Shown one piece after another: positions 36,366 to 47,340 of a stretch of DNA of 64,000 nucleotides (positions are counted from its first letter, which is position 1; every line of letters starts with the position of its first letter). The notes beneath the pieces are model-generated. The model made no database searches and was not told the DNA's origin. It saw only the letters and a program-made list of their open reading frames with translations. The position numbers and the translations under genes were made by a program. Source of the stretch: Sternotherus odoratus (Eukaryota > Chordata > Testudines > Kinosternidae); contig JAVMKO010000003.1 in assembly GCA_032164245.1 (NCBI GenBank), forward strand, positions 62,752,390 through 62,816,389, given 5' to 3'.

Positions 36366-36976
36366 TCTCTGAAGAGCAAGCAAAAGAGTACACACCTTTG
36401 CTGCTTTTAAAGGAAGTTGCTTGCACTCCGTGTACTAATCTAGCCTGCCAGAATCTCTGTTGAAAGCAAACTCAAAACTTAACTGAAGCCAAGTTCAATT
36501 ACATTTTCACAAAGTATTCTGCAGCATTTGCCTACCTGTTTGAGGAGGTGCTTTATTAGCAATCATTTAACATTCCATTGTTTTTAGTTTTAGCTTGTCA
36601 GTAATGGACTAGCCTTAATGAAAATCTTGGAGACAGGTATTTAGTTTTATGCACTTTAATAGACAATGCAAAAAAACCCTGAAATCCAGTAAAGAATAGT
36701 ACTGGAATTGATAGTACTGGGATTGATGAAGTGGTAAACCAATTAACAAACTTGCATTGCTCAGGGAAGTGTCTTGAGCAATTCAAGATGGTATATTCCT
36801 AAGGTACAAGGCTGTGAATTGGGGGGATTTGGCTGGTGCTTTTCTCTGTGTGATTCATGAGTGGCTCTGGGAGCATTATGCAATCTAATTGTTGTACTGA
36901 GTTGTAACAGCACTTGGTGGGATTTGCTGCTTGCCACCATTAAGGCATTATGAGAGAACACCCAGAATAGTGAGCA
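36366..36976. other. Non-coding stretch
   Basis: Nothing recognised. Confidence 0.35.
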
Positions 36977-37091
36977 TAGGTACTGGAACTAGGGATGCTG
37001 ATACACCACTGGCTTGAAGTGGTTTCCATTATATACAGGGCTTACAGATTGGCTTTCAGCACCCCCACTATAAAAATTGTTCCAGCACCTT
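36977..37091. mobile_element. Small TIR element flanked by a 12-bp direct repeat
   Basis: The ends 'taggtactggaac' and, in reverse complement, 'aaggtgctggaac' match at 11 of 13 positions. Direct repeats 'gaatagtgagca' (36965-36976) and 'gaatagtgagta' (37092-37103) flank it, differing at one base. The interior ('ctataaaaattgttccagc') matches an abundant turtle repeat. The duplication length fits retrotransposition better than hAT or mariner insertion. Confidence 0.7.
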
Positions 37092-37144
37092 GAATAGTGA
37101 GTAAAGGGTGAACAGCGGTAGCACAAACCCAGACTGCACCCATG

Positions 37145-37785
37145 GGATCCCATTACTCCCATGCTTTGAATACTGCATGCAATTCTGGTCTCCTCATCTC
37201 AGAAACTATATTAGAATTGGAAAAGGTGCACAGAAGAGCAACATGATTAGGGGTATGCAATAGCTACCATATGAAGAGATATCAAGGTGACTGGGATTTT
37301 CATTTTAGAAAACAGACAACCCAGGTCGGGGGAGAATATGATAATGGTCTATAAAACCATGAATAGTATGGAAAAAGTTAGCCCTTTACATAAAAAGAAC
37401 TAGGCATTATCTGTTGAAATTAATAGCGTCAGGTTTGAAAACAAAAACATAAGGAAGTACTTATTCACACAAAATGCAGTCAACTTGTGGATCTCATTGC
37501 CAGAAGTTCTTGTGAAAGCCACAAGTATAATTGGATTTGGAAAATAATTAGATAAGTTCATGGAGAATAGGTCCATCAATGGCTATGGTCAGGGATACAA
37601 CCTCATGCTCTGGGTGTCCCTAAACATCCAACTGCCAGAAGCTGGGATAGGATGATTGGGGGTGGATAATTTGAAATTGTCCCATTTTGTTCATTCCCTC
37701 TGAAACATATGGCACCAGCCAGTGTTGAAAGACGGGATACTGGGCTACATGAACCACTGGTCTAACCCAGTATGGCTGTTATGTA
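37145..37785 (+). mobile_element. CR1 LINE 3' portion
   Basis: In order it shows 'gaatactgcatgcaattctg', 'ggtctataaaaccatgaata', 'gaaattaatagcgtcaggtt', 'ctcatgctctgggtgtccct' and the terminal 'ggtctaacccagtatggctg', the known CR1 3' segment on the plus strand. Broken throughout by substitutions and small deletions. The same terminal sequence occurs at 29758-29888. Confidence 0.85.
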
Positions 37786-38759
37786 AAATCTTCAGAGATC
37801 TAATATGGACTTAGATCAGGCTGGAGCACCACACACATCGTTATTATGATTCAGGAAAATGTATTGAACAAAGTATGGAACTGGAAGCTGCGATGTTCAA
37901 GAAATATCAAATAGAATATGAAAGGCAAACCAAACCTTCATAATATTTCATCATAGGATACACAGCCAGCATGTGATCACACTGTGAAAAACCCTGAAAA
38001 ACAAATGAATGCAACAGGGATAGCATCCCTTTTTATATTGGTGTAAACCATGGACATTTTACCACAGACATCAATAAACTTGAAAGTTTCACATGCACGG
38101 TCTTCTCTGTTTCCTGCTCATCTGCTGGCAAGAGAAAGCATTAAGCAATAACATTGTTGAAAGAGCAAAAACAAAAACAAAAAACAGCAACGAGGCAATC
38201 ACTATCAAAACTCATCTTAGATCATATTGCCAGAGGATACACTCCCCAACAAAGTCCTATATGGTGAGCTGAAACTCAAGTGCAAGAAGGGTGATTAAAA
38301 TAAATGCTTCAAAGACACCCTTAAGAGGAACCTCAACTCATGCAGCATAAATAAGGATAATTTCCTTATGCGAAGGGAATACCTGAATGGATAGCAACTA
38401 TAAATAAAGGTTGTAAACCCTTTGAGAAAGAGATGCAAAAAAACCAAAACAAAACCTGGCTGAAAAAAAGGGCCAAACTTTGGTGGGAGCCTACATAGGG
38501 ATCTATGCTGACATCTATGTGTGACCTTTCTCCTTGCAGATTGAGCTATAAAGCCACAAGAGAATACTGAAAATGCCATGATGTTGCCATCAGAAATTCA
38601 AACTACATGGCTGTTCATCATATCTGTGGGTTCAAATGAATAACTCAAATAACTTTGGAAATACAATTGCTGCCAAATTCAACTGGCCCGATATCATTCC
38701 ATTCGTTTCACTGGCATTCTGCAAATACTAAGCTTGGCAAATAATTGGCTCTTTTTGGT
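37786..38759. other. Non-coding stretch
   Basis: Nothing recognised; a 94-codon minus-strand frame (38295-38579) has no identifiable domain. Confidence 0.35.
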
Positions 38760-39000
38760 TCACTACAGTTCCAAAAAAATGGAAGAAATCTATTTGGGTT
38801 GAACCAAATTCGATAATAGTGAAAAATTTCACTGAGTCAAAAAAAATTCCATTGTGACATTTTAAAAGAGCTAGAATCACAAATGGGAAGAGACAGAGAG
38901 CTCATCTTATAACTTTTAGCTCAGTAGTTAGAGCTCTCATACAGAAGACCTGTGTTCAGTTCCTGCCTGATCTGGAGAAAGGATTTGGACTTGGCTGTAA
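38760..39000 (+). repeat. tRNA-derived SINE, plus strand
   Basis: A-box 'tagctcagtagtta' (38917-38930) and B-box-like 'tgttcagttcc' (38953-38963) have tRNA-like spacing. The A/T-rich part before it resembles SINE tail sequence of a neighbouring copy. Not a functional tRNA. Confidence 0.55.
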
Positions 39001-39044
39001 CCTAGCCAGTAGCATGTGCTGGTGTGTGTCTGTTGAATTTGTTT

Positions 39045-39150
39045 ATTTTGTATAAAAAGTCATTGAAATGGGGACTTGAACATGACCTCCCAGATCCTAG
39101 GTGACTGCTCTAACCAGCAGGCTATACAAATCACTCATGCATTCCCTGGT
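39045..39150 (-). repeat. tRNA-derived SINE, minus strand
   Basis: On the minus strand an A-box 'tagcctgctggtta' (39124-39111) and a B-box 'atgttcaagtcc' (39083-39072) are spaced as in a tRNA. It lies tail-to-tail with the plus-strand copy just to its left. Confidence 0.6.
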
Positions 39151-39204
39151 CCAATGACAAATCATTGCCATTCACAGAAGCAATTCAGAGACATTTAGAA
39201 TGAC

Positions 39205-39330
39205 AATAATTACTCCTGCAATGTAAGAGACCCAACTTCACAGTCCTTCTTGACATCAGGCAAAGGACAAAATTGAACTCAGGTCTTCCATGTTCCTGAT
39301 GGATGCCCGAATCACTGTGATTATAAGAAG
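39205..39330 (-). repeat. tRNA-derived SINE fragment, minus strand
   Basis: The minus strand has 'tgagttcaatttt' (39281-39269) as a B-box and a weak A-box near 39320. Third member of the local SINE cluster. Confidence 0.4.
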
Positions 39331-40671
39331 GGCACCCCTACCTCATTTTGTGACTGTCAATTAAGTCACCCCACCCTACAATAAAGTGATTAAAACTATT
39401 TCAGGAGCACATGTCAAATACACAAATAATTTCAGATAGATCCAAACTCCCTTTTTTAGGCAAATGATGTATTAATGCAATATTTTTCACTCCGCCATAT
39501 CCACATGTAACGCAGAGCAGAACTTGCCCTCTCCTATACAGCATTTTCCCTCGTGACCCAGTTTCAAGGTCAGAAGCAGCTATTTGAAGGTTACAGGATA
39601 CTAACAAAGCTAAGCAGATTTGCAAATGTGTAAAATATAGGATTTGCTAGAGTTTCAGAACCTAGCTTAAAAACTCAAGCTGAATGAATAAACTAACCAT
39701 TTAATGAATGACTAATGCAAGCTACCTGCTTGATATAGATTTACACTCAGTCATCTTATTGCGGATCAACTATTTCCTATTCATATCTGTTTAAAAGATG
39801 ATGACTTTTGACATTATGCGATGTAGCATAACATGTGCCACAATTCCAAATAATTCTGAAATTACCTTTACTATTTCCCATCCCCATGGCATGGCAGGTA
39901 AAACATTTTATTAAACATTATGTAATTGACTATATTTGTACAGTACACATCTGAGAAATTGTATTTACATCAAGATATTGGGTGGGCTAACATATGGTAG
40001 TATGTTTGGAAGAAAAATTGTTGGATTGTGAGCAAACATGGTAGAGCTTATAGAACTACTGAAATTACTACTAGCAAGAGACCTATTGGGTAACCTGTCA
40101 GTAGTCTATCCCCTGGCAATGAACAGTGCTTTGTATTGGCTTATTTAAAAGGGGCTTAAATGATATACATGGCATTTCCCATAGGAGCTTATTCCACAGT
40201 CTCAGTTAGGAATTTTCCTCTGATATTCAGCCTACAACATTTTATCTTCATTTCTAATGTAACAGATCCATCCCCCTCTTTCCTTGTGTCATGGTATATA
40301 CACTTTGCATCTGTAGATCGTTATCTTGTTTCCTCAATTTTCATTTAGCAAAAGTAATATGTTCCTCTCAGAGCACATCTTAGGTCTGAAGAAATAGAAG
40401 AAGGGCTTATGATTTTGAGGGGTTTGTTTTTGTTTGTTTGTTTTTTGGCCAAGTGCCAGTGAAAACGATTCTACTCAGTGTGTTCCAGAGTGATTTAGAA
40501 GTTTATCAGCTATAATGGACCTTTATAAAAGAACAAAAGAATTATCATACTGCCAATGACCAGTATCTGATGCTGCTTGTTGATTGTCATGATGTCCTGT
40601 TCCTGTGCTACTCCAGGGATGCCAGCCTAGACATTTGCTCTTTGTTTTTCGCACAACCAACTTCGTGCTTA
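39331..40671. other. AT-rich non-coding stretch
   Basis: No gene or recognised repeat seen. Confidence 0.4.
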
Positions 40672-40925
40672 ACCTAAGAACATAAAAATGGCCATACAGC
40701 ATCAGACCAAAGGTCCATCCAGCCTAGTATCCTTTCTGCCAACAGTCGCCAATGTCAGGTGCCCCAGAGTGAGTGAACCTACCAGGTGATTATCAAGTGA
40801 TCTCTCTTCTGCCATCCATCACCCCCTTCTGATAAACAGAGGCTAGAGACACCATTCCTTATCTATCCTGGCTAATAACCATTAATGGACTTAACTGGAT
40901 AAATACATGGAGATTCTCTTTTATG
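40672..40925 (-). mobile_element. CR1 LINE 3' end
   Basis: The plus strand starts 'ctaagaacataaaaatggcc' then 'agaccaaaggtccatcc', the reverse complement of the CR1 3' terminus, followed by the CR1 3' untranslated region. It abuts the ORF2 relic directly, so either it is a separate short copy or the intervening ORF2 has been deleted. Confidence 0.85.
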
Positions 40926-40939
40926 TTCTTCTATGTCTG

Positions 40940-41500
40940 ACAATTTTATTCTTTACTATTATTTCAACTAATTTGCCTGGCACTGATGTTACACTTACTG
41001 ATCTGTAATTGGCAGGATCACTTCTAGAGCCCTTTTTAAATAGGAGTGTTACATTAACTATCTTCCAGTCATTAGGCACAGAAGCTGATTTAAAGGACAG
41101 ATTTCAAATCATAGTTCCACAATTTCATGTTTGAGTTCTTTCAGAACTCTTGGGTGAATACCATCTGGTCTTGGTGACTTGTTACTGTTAAGTTTATCAA
41201 TTAATTTGAAAACTTTCTCTAATGACTCTTCAATCTGTGACAATTCCTCAGATTTGTCACATACAAAGGAGAGCTCAGGTTTGGGAATCTCCCTAATATC
41301 TTCAGACATGAAGACTGAAGCAAAGAATTAATTTAGTTTCTCCTCTATGACTATCGTCTTTTAAGTGCTCCTTTTGTATCTCGATTGGCCAGGGGCCTCA
41401 CTGATTGTTTAGCAGGACCTGCTTCTGATGAATTTGAAAAAAAAATGTTATTAGATTTTGAGTTTTTGGCTAGCTGTTCTTCAAACTCCTTTTTGGCTTT
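40940..41500 (-). pseudogene. CR1-type ORF2 relic: start of the reverse transcriptase domain
   Basis: On the minus strand, going from 41500 to 40940, translation in places gives FFASVF, then SEDIREIPKPE, then KSPRPDGIHPRVLKEL, and further on ANYRSVSVTSVPGK near 41015. These are in the correct order for the segment leading into the reverse transcriptase domain of CR1 LINEs; the family consensus has a G where KSPRPDG has R. The longest open part is 41309-41109 (66 codons). Intact ORF2 carries an endonuclease and a full reverse transcriptase of roughly 900 residues; here only the early RT blocks remain, interrupted by stops, and the catalytic YADD-type block is absent. It cannot encode an active enzyme. 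ORF1 remains lie immediately upstream. Confidence 0.8.
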
Positions 41501-41509
41501 TCAACCTTT

Positions 41510-42040
41510 GCACCAGGCAGGCAAGTCACCCTTCGGCTCTCCCGGTCATCGCAAACCCAGCTATCTACATTTCTAATGATCAAATCTCCCATTACTAACA
41601 CCTGCCTTTTCCTAATGACAGGAGTTCCCTCCCCCAGAGAGGTAACCTCAGTGTAAGAGGATACCCCACCATCATCTGGAAGGAGAGTCCCAACTATGGG
41701 AAGGTTTCCCTTTGCTCCCGTTGACTGTCTTCCTTCCCTGAGCCTTTAATCCTCTTTAACAGCACATAGACTTTCTGATTGGAGATGGGACAAATCTACA
41801 GTGTCCGTGAAAGCCTCATCAGCATACCTCTCTGCCACACTTAGCTCTTCCAGTTCCGCCACCCTGTCCTCCAAAGCCTGTATGTGGTCTCTGAGGGCCA
41901 GGAGCTCTTTGCACTGAATGCACACATACTCCACCCACCCACAGGGCAGGTATTCATACATGCTACACTGAGTGCAATAAAGAGGATAGCCCCCCACTCT
42001 GCTGCTGGGCTTCTGCCTGCATTCGCTCCTCCAGCTACCT
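41510..42040 (-). pseudogene. CR1-type ORF1 relic with Cys-rich motif and coiled coil
   Basis: The minus-strand frame 41997-41746 (83 codons) has cysteines at residues 8, 11, 19, 26 and 29 in a CxxC...C...CxxC pattern, then a heptad-rich stretch at residues 30-53 (LLALRDHIQALEDRVAELEE) that looks like a coiled coil. This arrangement fits the ORF1 nucleic-acid-binding protein of turtle CR1 elements, and its position upstream of the ORF2 relic on the same strand supports this. Flanking sequence at 41510-41745 continues the same element but is broken. Intact ORF1 proteins oligomerise and bind the LINE RNA; this fragment is too short and decayed to do so. Confidence 0.7.
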
Positions 42041-42205
42041 AGGTTAATGATAGGGTTTTTGTTTAAATCAAGAAGTTTTGATTATAGTTTAGTTTAAAGG
42101 TTTTAAAGAATGGCAAGTATATCTTGCACCTTCCTACTGCCCTTCCAAACTCCCTGTTAGCAGCCCCTATTCACAAAGCTTGCTTCTATGCTGCCTGCTA
42201 CACGT
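42041..42205 (-). mobile_element. CR1 5' untranslated region remnant
   Basis: 'aaactccctgttagcagccc' followed by 'ctattcacaaagcttgctt' continues the CR1 copy beyond ORF1. The end near 42205 is approximate. Confidence 0.55.
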
Positions 42206-42349
42206 ATATTCATGATAAAAATTAAATCAGTTTTTCTCTGATGCAATCAAATTATACTTTTACTCTTATTGACTGCATACAAGAAGAAGATGCAAACAAG
42301 AATTCTATCGTCTACTGATGTAAATCAAGCCTTGACATTTAAAAAGTAT

Positions 42350-42630
42350 GCCTACTCTGCAATTAAAAACCCACCATTGACCCATGACATCTGTCTCAGG
42401 CTCACAAGATTTGGGCTACTGGGCTGTTTAATTATGTTGTAGATTTTGGGGGTTGGGCTGGAGCCTGAGTTCTGGAACCCTCCCACCTCTCAGTGTCCTA
42501 AACCCAAGTTCCAGCCCAAACCCAAACATCTACACTGCAATTAAACAGCTCCTTAGCCCCAGCACCACAGACCAAAAATCAGTTGGCATTGGCCAGCTGT
42601 GGGTGTCTTAGTGCAATGTGGAGGTACCGT
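42350..42630. mobile_element. MITE-like element, 'ctgcaattaaa...' family
   Basis: Left end 'ctactctgcaattaaaaacc', right end near 'cttagtgcaatgtgg'. Internal 'gggctgtttaattatgttgt' and, inverted, 'ctacactgcaattaaacag' show an imperfect palindromic design. A second copy lies at 50700-50885. Confidence 0.6.
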
Positions 42631-42779
42631 AAGATCAGAAGTAAGCTCAGATTCCTTACCACTTTTTCTTTTTACACTTCCTTAAAATTATAAGAATATT
42701 GAATGCATTAGAGTCACATTAGTAGATCCAGAAAAAACTGGGAAAGATGGATTGTAAACTAAACAGCTGAGCAACATTT

Positions 42780-43050
42780 TGAAGACAAAATGTTTTATTT
42801 TGAAACACAAATGTAACCTGGCATGTTTTTAATGAAATTTGAAATTGAAGTGTCAATTCAAAACAAAATGGTTATTCTAATACAAATTTTCATTTTGGAA
42901 AAAAAAAAAGTGGAATTTTCCAGTTTGGTGTTTCAAACTCAGGGTCCCCCCCCCCCCCTACAGTATTTCAGTCTGTGAAAGTTTTCACTATTTTAACTTT
43001 TTGTTTGGGGAGAAAAACAAGTCAAAATATCAGATTTCCCAGCAGAATAG
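42780..43050. repeat. A/T-rich SINE-tail-like sequence with poly-C run
   Basis: Contains repeated 'aaacaaaatg' and 'ttcattttgg' segments like SINE 3' tails, plus an uninterrupted poly-C run at about 42945-42958. Confidence 0.4.
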
Positions 43051-44509
43051 AAATTGCTTTCCAATTATCTATCTTAAATAGTGCTCAGTCCTTCAAGGTA
43101 TAGAACATTAATATATATACATTGTGTGCATCTCTTGGTGGGCAGCAAAGAAACAAGCACATCTACATCTGCTCTAAGAAATTTTAAAAATCTGATACTA
43201 GCTACACAGTTGAGCAAGGCCAGGGCCTTTGTCTTTAACAAAGAGTGGGCCATCTTTTATAAAAAATCAAGGTATGGAAGGGAACATCTTCTCCTAGAGT
43301 TGTAAAGTATAAATTTGTCTAAAATGAAATCAAATAAGCAGCAGAAGACTTTGAAGTTTGTTGTGAAACTTGTTTTGTTTTAACTAACAGTTGAACAAAA
43401 ATACCCTTAGTTGTCAGATCCCTGGAAGAGTGAACCCTTTGTTCTTTTTTTTGTTCTTATTTTGCCTTACTCATAAAAAGCCAGAAGACTGATTGAGCCT
43501 GTTTAAATACATTTTTTGAATGAGGATGTCTTGTACTGTAATTTTAAATTCCTCAGGTTCTCACTGGTGATTTATCATCATTATAACCTGTATGCTTCTC
43601 CACAGATCATTAAAGAAATTATTTATTTTAGAACAAAAAGTATGAAGGCAGTGTGTTCTGTATTGTAGCCACACTCTTTGAGACCCAATTATCTGAGGCT
43701 GCAACCACAACACTATCATTTCAGTGAAGATCATCAAGAAGTCTCTTGTCACCGAGTGTAAACTTTGTCAGGGACAGTTCTAGAGCTTCCTCAGTTGAGT
43801 ACCTCTGTGTTTAGAATTTGTTCTGCACTGTTCAGGAGAAAGTCTAGCCAGGCTGCAGACATAATGTAAAATGTATTTATTCTATTTGAGAATTGCTATT
43901 TTGTTTCCTATCATGTAATTAATGCAATTAAACTTTGTAAATAATCACCAACTGTTATGGTCAAGAATCCTATACAACTCAATAAATCACTACAAATAAA
44001 TGATCACATGAGGTACTCGCAGGAGATTTAGGTAATGGAGTCTGATGTCCTTCAGCTACTGCAGCAACAGCAGAGAATCTTTTGTTATATAAGAGAAGGA
44101 GAAAGAAAGCTGTAGAGAAGAGTGGGGCGAAAAAAGACCCAACTCTTATCAAATCGATTGAATTTACGCCATAAGGTTCAATTTCTGAACCTTATGGGTT
44201 AACTGTGGTGGGTTTGTGCACTGTCTCTGTAAGAGGGTCTCCAAGTGTTTTTTTTTTTTTTGCTTTGTTGGCCGAATATACCCTGGCATGAACAGACAGC
44301 CATAGTGTTATGCCATACATGTTCCCAGCATAACTCTTCTCACTCTTGGAACAACATTTGTGAGGCGGAGCACAAAGCACTCTGCGTCTGTTTTGCACAA
44401 TACTGATAATGGGTGAATTTTCCCTAGGCTGATTAAGGGGCTTTCAAGGCCCGTGTACACTACTTCAGTACTGCAGATGGACAGGAGCAAGTTGAGGGTG
44501 GATTAGTCC
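43051..44509. other. AT-rich non-coding stretch
   Basis: No supported gene. A poly-T run lies near 44250. 44440-44500 has 'cccgtgtacactacttcag', possibly a MITE end. Confidence 0.4.
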
Positions 44510-44544
44510 ATATCTATCTATCTATATATATAAAAGTCAAGTGG

Positions 44545-44570
44545 TGTATGTATGTATGTATGTATGTATG
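44545..44570. repeat. Microsatellite (GTAT)n
   Basis: About six tandem GTAT units inside the left part of the Helitron-like element. Confidence 0.95.
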
Positions 44571-44794
44571 ACAGCGAACTCCTCCCGCACCGTTTGAGCC
44601 AGAGACTTGAAATTTGGTACAGTTAGGGGTCTTGGGGTCTAGATGCTGGTAAGGGTCGAAATTTTTTTGGATCTCACCTCTGACGCCCCCCAGGGGTGAA
44701 AGTCTTTCAGGGCCAATCACATCAGCTGGGCGGTTAGGTGGTGATGATGTCATAATACCCCCTCCAACAGACACCGCACTCGCTCAGCTCACCC

Positions 44795-45190
44795 CTCCAT
44801 CCTCCAATGGAACCCCGGAGATCCCTCAGTTCTCTGCCCCTCCCCCCTCCCAACGGAACCCTGGAATCCATCAGCTCTGTGCCCCCCCCCCACCTGCGAA
44901 GGTCCTGGGAATCCCTCGGCTCTAGCCCCCCCCCCCCACGACAGATCCGAGTTGGGTTTGGTGGGACAGTAAGTGAGGTGGGGGTGTCGGGTTCAGTCGG
45001 GGGGTGAGGTGGGGGTGTCGGGTTTGGTCGGGGGGGTCAGGTGGGGGGGGTCAGGTTTGGTTGGGGGGTAAGTGAGCCGGGGGGTGTCGGGTTTGGTCTG
45101 GGGGGGTGGGAAGGTGTCGGGGTAGGTGAGGGGTGAGGGGTGAGGTGTGGGTGTTGGGGTTGGTCAGGGGGTGTCAGCTGTCTGCCCCCT
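44795..45190. repeat. Back-to-back C-rich and G-rich minisatellites
   Basis: About three C-rich units of roughly 45 bp ('-ggaaccctggaatccatcag-' type, ending in poly-C runs at 44881-44890 and about 44925-44936) are followed by about seven G-rich units of roughly 30 bp around 'gggggtgtcgggtttggtc'. Confidence 0.8.
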
Positions 45191-45289
45191 CCCCACCTCC
45201 GACTGACCCGAGCAACGCCAGGCACTTTTGTTAGTATTATATATAGAGGATGAAACAGTGCATGGGGAATCTCACCCAAAATATATACT

Positions 45290-45830
45290 AGGATATATCA
45301 CTGTTAGGGCTGGTAGAAAAGTTTCCATCAGAACTGATTTCAACAACAACAACAAAAAAAAGAGTTTTCAACTAAATGATGCTAAACAAAGATTTCCATG
45401 AGAAATGCCTGCTTTGGAAAAGGAAAAAAAATGACTAGAAAAAGAAGTTTCTAGATTACTATCACAGAGCCTTATGGGAGTTGTTTGGGAACTTCACACA
45501 CTATGGGGTGGGGTCCCTGGCCAAACTACATCAGTCATGTGACTATCATGATGCCTGGTCTCTCCTCACCAAGAATGGAGTTCATGGTGCATCATGGGAG
45601 ATAGTAGTGCAATGAGTAAGTCCAGTCTGCAGTAGAGAATGGCAGCATGAGGCACCCAAACCTCATCTCTAATGAGGCATTGTAGCAGTTTTCCAAAATC
45701 AAAGTATTTTGGGTTTTGATTTTTCATCAAAACTCATTTTCCATTAATTATTGTGACAATTTTTGTTGGCACTGAAATTTTCTGTGGGGAAAAATATTTT
45801 CTGACTAATTCAATCAATGTTTACAATTTA
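45290..45830. repeat. Diverged interspersed repeat
   Basis: Contains 'catggtgcatcatgggaga' and A/T-rich arms such as 'ttttcatcaaaactcatttt', matching in style a repeat I have seen in turtles; class unknown. Confidence 0.35.
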
Positions 45831-46378
45831 TGCTTTAAATTAACAAGTCAGTAACTGAAGACAATAATTTCTCTTTTATCTTTCCACCGGTAATACTAGC
45901 ACACTCTATGATTGCCCATCAAGAGTTACCGATTGAATAAGTTATTATTTATCCTTTGGTAAGCACTGACAATGCAGTCAATATTGAACAGAAAGGAGGA
46001 ATACATCCATCAAGAAACAATCATTTAGTTCAGAGACTTATATTTAAAATCTGGTTGTTTACCAGAGCTCAACTCTGCTGTCTGGAAATGTTTTCAGTTT
46101 TTATAGGTAAAGACATATGACTTTTCAGAGTTATTTTTTTCACATCTAAAAGGAAAGCATAACCTACTAATGTCTAACTTAAATATCTAAGTAAATAGAA
46201 ATTCAATTTTTACTTATGGTAATTTAAAGGAAAGTACTGTAACATCTTAGTTTCCAAATGTATTTAACTTTCTTTAGCTAAAATATAAGCTTACCATTTG
46301 AGTCAACATGATGGCTAAGCTGAAAAAGCTCAGAATTGTGAGCATGCTACTCTCTACCTCCCATCTCCCCCCCTTCTC
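45831..46378. other. AT-rich non-coding stretch
   Basis: Nothing recognised. Confidence 0.35.
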
Positions 46379-46475
46379 CAAAAGAAAAAGAAAAGAGAAA
46401 AAAGAAAAGAGGGAAGAAGAAGAAGAAGAAGAAGAAGAAGAAGAAAAGAAGAAAAACAAAAAACAAAACCTTACT
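46379..46475. repeat. Homopurine tract with (GAA)n core
   Basis: Almost pure A/G on the plus strand over nearly 100 bp, with about 10 perfect GAA units at 46414-46445. Such tracts can form triplexes. Frames across it (Lys/Glu on plus, Ser on minus) are artefacts. Confidence 0.95.
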
Positions 46476-46829
46476 CAAAGAAACCTTTTATAGTGAATCA
46501 CAAAAACCTCTTGCTACTTACCAATATATTTCTAGGACAGGGATTCTGAACAATTTCTAGTAGATCTTATATTTTCTTTCATATTAATAGTTCGAGTGAG
46601 GATTGGTGGTGGAGTAGGCAGTGTATAAATGCAATAAGGGAAACACCTGCTATGAATTTTATAGTATCAATACAATATATATTAAAGTTGAAGAATCTGT
46701 ATTTTAGGTTTTACACACCCACACCCAACCTACCTCAAAAGTTATTTGCATTTACAGTGACACAATGTCTTCAGCCAAGTCTGCATCAACTGAGTTGCTG
46801 TCCACGCACAGGGTAAGAGACAGACTCTG

Positions 46830-46975
46830 CATTGAAGAGCTTACATTCCAAATAGTCAAGACAAATGTTTGAAGGGGAAACAGATTTACACAAGGAGTGG
46901 CAGTGTTGGAAACCTAAGTGTGGAACCCAAGTCTCCCGATTTCCTAGCCAGTAACCCATCTATTATGCCTAGAGC
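46830..46975 (+). repeat. MIR-type SINE
   Basis: Ends 'ggaacccaagtctcccgatt' then 'cctagccagtaacccatct', the MIR 3' core on the plus strand. Diverged. Confidence 0.5.
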
Positions 46976-47079
46976 TTGTTGAGAATTTTATGTTTCAGAA
47001 TTGCAATTCATCAAAAACTATTTGTGGGAACATTCTAGGTTTGAGAGAACTTTGACCGGGAAAGATTTCTTGGGTCCAG

Positions 47080-47340
47080 ATTGGAATTTCTGGCCAAAAT
47101 AGAGACCAAGGTAACTCAGCTGGGATTAGTTGACCCATGTTCAGATCAGGGAGATTTTAACCTCAGACTTCTGGACACCAGGGTTTTGGCTATTCTGGGG
47201 TGGGAAGCTCAGTCTCTTCTGTTGGAGCTGTTTGACTTTGTATACATCATTACATGTTAACTGGAATGGGGGATTGAACCTGAATGTCCCAATGCAGTGA
47301 ATGTCCTAACCAATGGGCTATTTCGGGCTGGGATGGTTTC
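47080..47340 (-). repeat. tRNA-derived SINE, minus strand
   Basis: The minus strand carries A-box 'tagcccattggtt' (47320-47308) and B-box 'ggttcaatcc' (47280-47271), a near-consensus RNA polymerase III promoter with tRNA-like spacing, followed by a 3' body to about 47080. The clearest SINE head in the window. Confidence 0.65.

Larger units (their letters stand above)
44510..45235 (+). mobile_element. Helitron-like non-autonomous element
   Basis: The left end is 'tctatatatataaaagtcaa' then a GTAT run. Next comes 'gagccagagacttgaaattt', a segment I associate with animal Helitrons. The right end is 'cccgagcaacgccaggcact' then 'tttgttagt', which looks like a decayed 3' hairpin (consensus 'ccgg-gcaacg-ccgg') about ten bases before a CTAG-type terminus, here TTAG. 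There is no target-site duplication, as expected for Helitrons. No Rep/helicase coding sequence. The interior switches from C-rich to G-rich tandem units near 44945. Confidence 0.5.

Noticed and set aside
38917..38963. Possible tRNA gene
   Set aside because: The promoter boxes are present but the acceptor and anticodon stems do not fold; it is a SINE head.
46274..46493. Poly-Ser and Lys/Glu-rich frames
   Set aside because: Translation of the GAA/homopurine tract in two strands.
47271..47320. Possible minus-strand tRNA gene
   Set aside because: Good A and B boxes, but the sequence continues as a SINE body and lacks a tRNA 3' end.
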